From the NCBI GenBank assembly GCA_024364805.1, contig CM044488.1, positions 101,332,871 through 101,354,917 on the forward strand: a stretch of DNA of 22,047 bases, given 5' to 3'. Below the pieces are notes generated by a model. The model did not search any database. It worked only from the letters and a program-made list of their open reading frames with translations, and had not been told where the DNA came from. This document shows, one piece after another, positions 17,605 to 22,047 of this stretch. Each line of letters starts with the position of its first letter. The first letter of the stretch is position 1. A program made the position numbers and the translations under genes. This DNA comes from Euprymna scolopes (Eukaryota; Mollusca; Cephalopoda; Sepiida; Sepiolidae).

Positions 17605-18560
17605 TAGCTCCTACTGAAATTTGTTAGAACTTTATATGGTGGATTTTTGCGAATACTTTTAAAAACACATAATTGCTTATTTATTATTAATACTAGTAGT
17701 ACTAATAGTAATAATATTTGATGATGTTTCTAAAACGAGATATTTCTTTCATTTACATCAGAACTGTTGTTCACATTTAGGTTGCTAACTAAAGTAAAAT
17801 GTACACACCAAAAATCTGGAAAGTTCAGCAATCAAGTTGAGAATAACAGTCAAATTATGTTAGTAATATCAGTAGCAATAGTTGTATTAGACAATTGACC
17901 ATCCTATTACGCACGCCTTATATAAAAGATGATTTCTGCTAGATTTTGTGGAATTGTACCTAATACATTTTACCTCATAAGTATTTCTTATTATTATCAA
18001 TAAGGAGTAATAGTATAACTTTGACCTTCTCCTATGGCACCTTTGGCGTGATAAGGGTGCTGCCTACCATATTTGGTGTAATTCTGACGAACAGATTTGG
18101 AGCCTATTAACGTTTATTTTAGCATGAACGCAAATAAAGCAGTAAAGTTTTTTCTTTTTTATGACATATCTGCATCTCAAACATGTCTTATACTAACACA
18201 AATATAATTCTATCAAGTACTTTTGAAGCTCATAAACACCCAACAAACGAAAGTGCTGTATATAATTAAATTATGTTCAAATATTACAACCAAAATAATT
18301 CATACTAAAGTCAATGTGTTTTCCAAAAATACATCTTATCGTCATCAGGAGAAAACCAATAAATTATGAAATATTAGTAAATATTGTTTTGAAAAATTTT
18401 TTTATCATGCTAAGATTTACTGTAAAATAATTATTTTATAATACTTGAAAAAAGTATATATATATAATGATTGTGTCGCTGTATTTTTCTAGGGGTAAAT
18501 CCTGTGAAACTCTGATGTTTATCAAGAAGTACTCCATAACAAACAGAGCATAATAATAGT
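17604..18560. other. AT-rich sequence, nothing recognised
   Basis: Short TAG/TAA-rich trinucleotide patches occur near 17680-17725. No ORF, RNA gene or element end was found. Confidence 0.6.
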
Positions 18561-18744
18561 AGTATGTTTATTTATACAAACATTCTTGACTATATGCGTG
18601 TGTACACCTTTCTGCTGAAAGTCTTTTAGAGAAGCAATGTCTTAAGTCCAGAAAAAGTTGGCCTGAAAACCTTGCTTCTCTAAAGGAATTGCAGCAGAAA
18701 GATGTATGCACCTATGTAGTCAATAATGTTTATATAAATAGGCA

Positions 18745-18748
<4 letters not shown>
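18561..18748. repeat. Long hairpin, ~78-bp arms (MITE-like palindrome)
   Basis: The left arm, about 18561-18639, starts AGTATGTTTATTTATA and ends TTTTAGAGAAGCAA. It pairs with about 18671-18748, whose reverse complement starts AGTATGCCTATTTATA and ends CTTTAGAGAAGCAA. The loop is about 31 nt. Arm identity is roughly 80%, clearly older than the palindrome at 33-156. No terminal target duplication is discernible because a TA tract abuts the right end. Confidence 0.88.

Positions 18749-18792
<44 letters not shown>
18747..18792. repeat. (TA)n microsatellite
   Basis: A TA run directly adjoining the palindrome, possibly expanded from a TA target dinucleotide. Confidence 0.95.
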
Positions 18793-18794
<2 letters not shown>

Positions 18795-19264
18795 AGGGAG
18801 ATATATTGATTCTCTCCTACTGTGTTTAAAAGCTTCTTTTTTATTCTATTTTTTACACCATTGTATATGGCCTCAAATCCTTAGCCTTATGAATTAGGAA
18901 TATTCAGGTTCTCAATTTTTATATGCTCCTTGCAAACTGACCTAATAGTTGGTAGCTATTAATTTCCAAGCCTGCACATTGGCCAAAAGTGGAGGTGATA
19001 CAAACATTGATTTAATGTGCGTGTGGAGTTTGGCCAGTGTCCACCGCAGGCTATCTGACCAGCAGGCCGTCTGCTTTGTCCTTCATGATTCACTATTGAT
19101 CCAAAAACCCACCCTTGTTCACAGTCCTTCCGTCATATAGATTTTTATTTTCTCTTTTCCCTCTTGTTACCTGCTATATCTGAATGAACGGACTGTCTTC
19201 TTTGTAAACAAGGTCAAACTCAACACTTTCTTTCGTTTTTACTTCCTTGGTCTTCTTACCCTCG
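18793..19264. other. Unassigned sequence
   Basis: The 63-codon plus-strand frame at 18949-19140 is not recognisable and has no supporting context. Nothing else is seen. Confidence 0.5.
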
Positions 19265-19321
<57 letters not shown>

Positions 19322-19362
19322 GTCTGTCTCTCTTTCACTCTCTCTCTCTACCCCCTCTCTCT
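19265..19362. repeat. (TC)n microsatellite
   Basis: A long CT/TC run with a few TG and A interruptions, giving a pyrimidine plus strand. Confidence 0.96.
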
Positions 19363-20184
19363 TGTTGTTCTTATTCTTGGTTGCGACCCCCGTTTCTCTT
19401 CATCTTCATCCCCAGCTTCTTAAATCTATTCCTGTAAACAGGCTAGATGACTCTTGAGCCAAAGCAGAATAAAAACTTGTGGCTCACACTAGAGTCAAAG
19501 GCAAACAGTTTTCTTCTGTTTTTAAACCCTTTACTGCTTAACCATGCTGAGCCAACCAAACCACCTATCCGAACCTCTAACCTTCCCGAATCTTTTCGAA
19601 CTGACTGTCAGTTTCTCCGTCTTCTTTTTCTTGACCACTTCTAAAAACTTATTAACATCCACCCCTATCTTCTTCATTTTCACCTTTTACCATCATTATT
19701 AATTACTGAACCAGAATGGACACTTACCGAAGATAAAGATAAACGTAAATTAGTTAAAAAGAAAACTCATAGGTAAAAAAGAATGTCCCTAATTTTGCTT
19801 TTTTGTAAGTGGCTGAAATCTCATTGAGAAACAATAGAACTTTTTTTTATCACAATTTAATTACTTACCAATCTTCTTTAAGCATCTTTGATTATAAAAA
19901 ACTGTCCTAATCTGAAGGCAATGAGTTTATAATCCTGTCTTTAATGTTTCACCTTTTTTCTTTCAAATCAGTTTCTTTTTTTCACCTAATACTTTAAGAC
20001 TATAGTTTTTTTATTTCTTATAATTTCTTTGACAATTATTTTTGTTTCAAATATTCGGCCCTTAATTTGCTAATTATTTCTCTAAAACTATTTTTCTTTT
20101 TTCTTTTTATAATTGAACCTTTTATCTTTATTGGTCTCATTTGTAAGGATTATTTATCAAAATATTCCTATCCATACTGTACAG
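19363..20184. other. Pyrimidine-leaning sequence, no supported gene
   Basis: GACTCT-TGAGCC near 19449 pairs with GGCTCA-CACT-AGAGTC near 19481-19496, a 12-bp interrupted stem. The composition at about 19370-19640 is more balanced than its surroundings and could be an old repeat. The 65-codon frame at 19447-19644 is not recognisable. Confidence 0.45.
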
Positions 20185-20437
20185 AAGTGGCACTCACCTT
20201 AGGCAGATTGAACCAGTTTCCTCCAAAGGATGAAGTTTCATGGGAATATCAAATTCACAAGCCGTTCCCAACTTCTTCTATATTCCCATAAGGGGAAATG
20301 ACAACATTAGGTTTTCGCAGTTTCTTTTACATACAGCGCCTGATATTTCCAAATAGTCACCCATTTGCCTGAATGTTGCTTAACTTTGGTGATCTAACAA
20401 GAACCAGTGTGTTGACGTGATTATGGCGTATATGATC
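20185..20437 (-). mobile_element. 5S rRNA-headed SINE-like element, copy 2
   Basis: It has the same architecture as 17097-17360 but is inverted. The head is at 20326-20437 and the body continues to about 20185 with AACTGCGAAAACCTAATGTT, GTGAATTTG, GAAACTTCATCC and GGAAACTGGTTCAATC on the minus strand. Its head is better preserved than that of copy 1. The start of the head lies only 22 bases from the 3' end of Helitron-like element 4, so one of the two was probably inserted beside the other. Confidence 0.76.
20326..20437 (-). pseudogene. 5S rRNA-like head, copy 2
   Basis: The minus strand reads TATACGCCATAATCACGTCA, then TTAGATCACCAAAGTTAAGC, then CAAATGGGTGACTATTTGGA and CAGGCGCTGTATG. These match 5S rRNA at TACGGCCATACCACCCTGA, CTGATCTCGGAAGCTAAGC, GGATGGGAGACCGCCTGGGA and CCGGGTGCTGTAGG. 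The internal control region is partly kept (AAGTTAAGC and ATGGGTGAC). Confidence 0.82.
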
Positions 20438-20509
20438 ATTTTCCAAAAATATATAAATACTAGCATTTCAGCCCGGCGTTGCCCGGGTGTTTGGATGTGT
20501 ATGTTGAGC

Positions 20510-20620
20510 AAAAAAAAAAAAAAAAAAGTGGTAGTAGGAAGGCAGGCTTGAACCCGTACCGCAAAGGAGGAAAAGAACAGGGTAAAACCTAACGTTTATG
20601 CTGTTACGACCACTGCCAAA
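20510..20620 (-). ncRNA. tRNA-like module in element 4
   Basis: On the minus strand GGTTCAAGCC (20545-20554) is a near-consensus B box. TGGCAGTGGTC (20608-20618) matches the A-box consensus at nine of eleven positions. They are about 63 bases apart, longer than in a tRNA but acceptable for a degenerate SINE head. An uninterrupted T18 run (plus A run 20510-20527) follows and could terminate Pol III. Confidence 0.6.
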
Positions 20621-21310
20621 CCGGAAGTGACATTTTTTTTAAATCAAAGCTAGACAATCTAAAGGACAGGATAATTTTTAAAAATATCGGCGAAAAAAGT
20701 GACCCCCGACCTCCCGTAGAAAAGTGCCTAGTTGAAGGGGAAGATGTTTTTAGCCAATTTTTCGATATTTGTCGTATGAAAGGTCGAACTAAAACAATAC
20801 TGATCTTGGTAAAATCCGTCGCCTCTATTGAAAGTTTAAGGCAGACATGCAAACAGACATACATACATACATTTATATATTGGTAACTAAATATTTTCGA
20901 CCCAAATTGATGAAAAAGCTTGCCCTATCTCTGAATAACCTTTATGTAAAATTTCAAATATTTAGACCAGAAATTGTCTGAGTAATTTGGAAGAGACCGC
21001 AGAGGTCAATGTTTTTTAACTTTGACCCCTATTATAACCCCCTTACATTTATTGTTTGGGCTCAAATCAAGTTCTTAAGTTAGATCCATGTCCAAGGAAC
21101 CTATATCTAAAATTTCAAGTGGGTAGACCCAAAATTGTCGGAGGAGTTTGGTAGAGTTCTCAAAGGTCAAATTGTTGAACTTTGATCCCTTAATCGCCAA
21201 ATTTCTGCCCCAAAACCGATCACATCGATTTTCCCAAATCTCAGTACCCTGTATATCAAATCTCGAGTCTGTAGACTAAAAATTGACAGAGTTATTGCGT
21301 GGGGAAATGT

Positions 21311-21361
21311 ACACACACACACACACACACACACGTTCACTTTTATATATATATATATATA
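21311..21361. repeat. (AC)n ... (TA)n tracts at the 5' end of element 4
   Basis: A pure AC run at 21311-21334, then CTTTTATATA, then TA units. These correspond to the GTGTGTG and TATATATCTATA parts at the start of element 2, so the microsatellites grew inside the element. Confidence 0.9.
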
Positions 21362-21363
21362 GA

Positions 21364-22047
21364 TTCACCAAATTAAAACAGAACATATGCACTTATTTGC
21401 ACACATATACACACACATCTGAGAACTTCGACTGGATGAAAATGAAACAGAGAGGCCATGAATGCCTACTAGTCACCATTCACGATTGCGTAAGGTCACT
21501 CTGTATTACAGGAGTTTGATGCCAGGACAACCTAGTATGAGGATAATTTTCACTACAAGTAAACTCTGACTAAATATTACAAATCATATACATAGTATTC
21601 GTGGCTCAAATAAGATCTCCTCGTAACTTATACAAGGAGTGGTACATCTTATTCAAGTAATGCTGCCTAGAGTAATAGCACTAAGCTGGATACTCCACCA
21701 GACTAGATGTATTTTTGTCCTGAAATGCAGTAAGTCCAATAGAAATATCCAAAGATATAACATATTTAACTGATGAATTGGGGATAGGAAAATTAATATT
21801 CTTAACTTTTTTTACTGACTCAATATTTGAGACATAAAGGAGATTGAATAGAATATGCGAATATATATGTATCTCATATAGAGATCAGGTGCTAGCCCCA
21901 AGGAAAGGACCCCTTGATATTTGAGAACTTTGACTGAAATAAAATGATTCAAAAAATGATATATTAATTCCAATGATGAATGAATAAATCTATTACATAA
22001 CAAGGCGGATAGCCATTAGTCGTGTGCTCTTGTGTAATGAATGAATG
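21364..22047. other. Unassigned sequence to the window end
   Basis: No repeat, RNA gene or credible ORF was found. The longest frames are around 63-78 codons and unremarkable. Confidence 0.55.

Larger units (their letters stand above)
20460..21363 (-). mobile_element. Helitron-like non-autonomous element 4 (904 bp, both ends clear)
   Basis: On the minus strand it starts TCTATATATATATATATATA then AAAAGTGAACGTGTGTG, after a host A (plus T at 21364). It ends CTAG (20460-20463) before a host T (plus A at 20459). The terminal hairpin CCCGGGCAACGCCGGG at 20472-20487 lies 8 nt from CTAG. From the 5' end it holds a (GT)n tract, three ~150-bp units beginning near 21300, 21153 and 20991, a (TATG)n junction near 20860-20880, and a tRNA-like module with an 18-nt oligo-T run just before the terminal hairpin. 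The units match 1154-1500 in order and spacing. It has no ORF. Confidence 0.8.

Noticed and set aside
20326-20437. Functional 5S rRNA gene
   Set aside because: There is too much divergence from 5S, the C-box part is eroded, there is no T-run terminator at the expected end, and the homologous body continues beyond the RNA.
1-22047. CRISPR array, bacterial operon or LTR retroelement
   Set aside because: No regularly spaced direct repeats with unique spacers, no coding clusters, and no paired LTR-like direct repeats or protease, reverse transcriptase or integrase motifs were seen.

Overview
This window looks like non-coding, repeat-dense DNA from an animal nuclear genome. It is strongly AT-rich and full of (TA)n, (CA)n, (TTC)n and (TC)n microsatellites. 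It has one assembly gap of 648 N, and no open reading frame that I can defend as a gene. The mix of CA/TA tracts, CTAG-ended Helitron-like repeats and small-RNA-derived repeats suggests a marine invertebrate, with a cephalopod mollusc (octopus-like) as my best guess. That guess is an inference from general appearance; no sequence here proves it.

Almost everything that can be read is mobile-element debris. Four Helitron-like non-autonomous elements have recognisable ends. Each starts TCTA and ends in CTAG, sits between a host A and a host T, and three have a short hairpin 8 or 9 nt before CTAG. They are 13285-13735 (+), 13736 to perhaps 14414 (+), 16005-16906 (+) and 20460-21363 (-). The first two lie head to tail with no base between them. 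A fifth relative without clear ends covers 1154-1862, and a sixth possible 3' end is at 9452-9455. Elements 1, 2 and 4 contain tRNA-like modules (A box, B box, oligo-T) close to their 3' ends.

Two further families have heads that resemble other small RNA genes. A block at 9673-10349 (-) has two heads closely matching the 5' part of U2 snRNA, internal tandem duplication, and a 20-22 bp direct repeat at its edges. It interrupts a copy of a ~390 bp repeat ('family X'). A second, uninterrupted copy of X lies in inverted orientation at 14930-15312 and serves as an empty-site comparison. Two copies of a 5S rRNA-headed element with a shared body lie at 17097-17360 (+) and 20185-20437 (-). Small-RNA-like sequence of the tRNA, 5S rRNA and U2 kinds therefore all occur within about 11 kb.

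Layout: 1-930 simple repeats and a near-perfect 61-bp-arm hairpin; 1154-1862 degenerate ~150-bp units of the Helitron-like family; 1863-5150 no recognisable content; 5153-5995 tandem duplication and a long pyrimidine tract; 6000-9130 mostly nothing, with faint repeats; 9130-10918 candidate Helitron end, family X and the U2-headed insertion; 10919-11566 gap; 11567-13284 microsatellites and a dispersed repeat; 13285-14414 Helitron-like pair; 14930-15312 inverted X; 16005-16906 Helitron-like element; 17097-17603 5S-headed element and poly-T; 18561-18792 second long hairpin; 19265-19362 (TC)n; 20185-21363 5S-headed element beside a Helitron-like element; 21364-22047 nothing recognised. There is no operon or pathway to describe, and no retrovirus or LTR element was seen.
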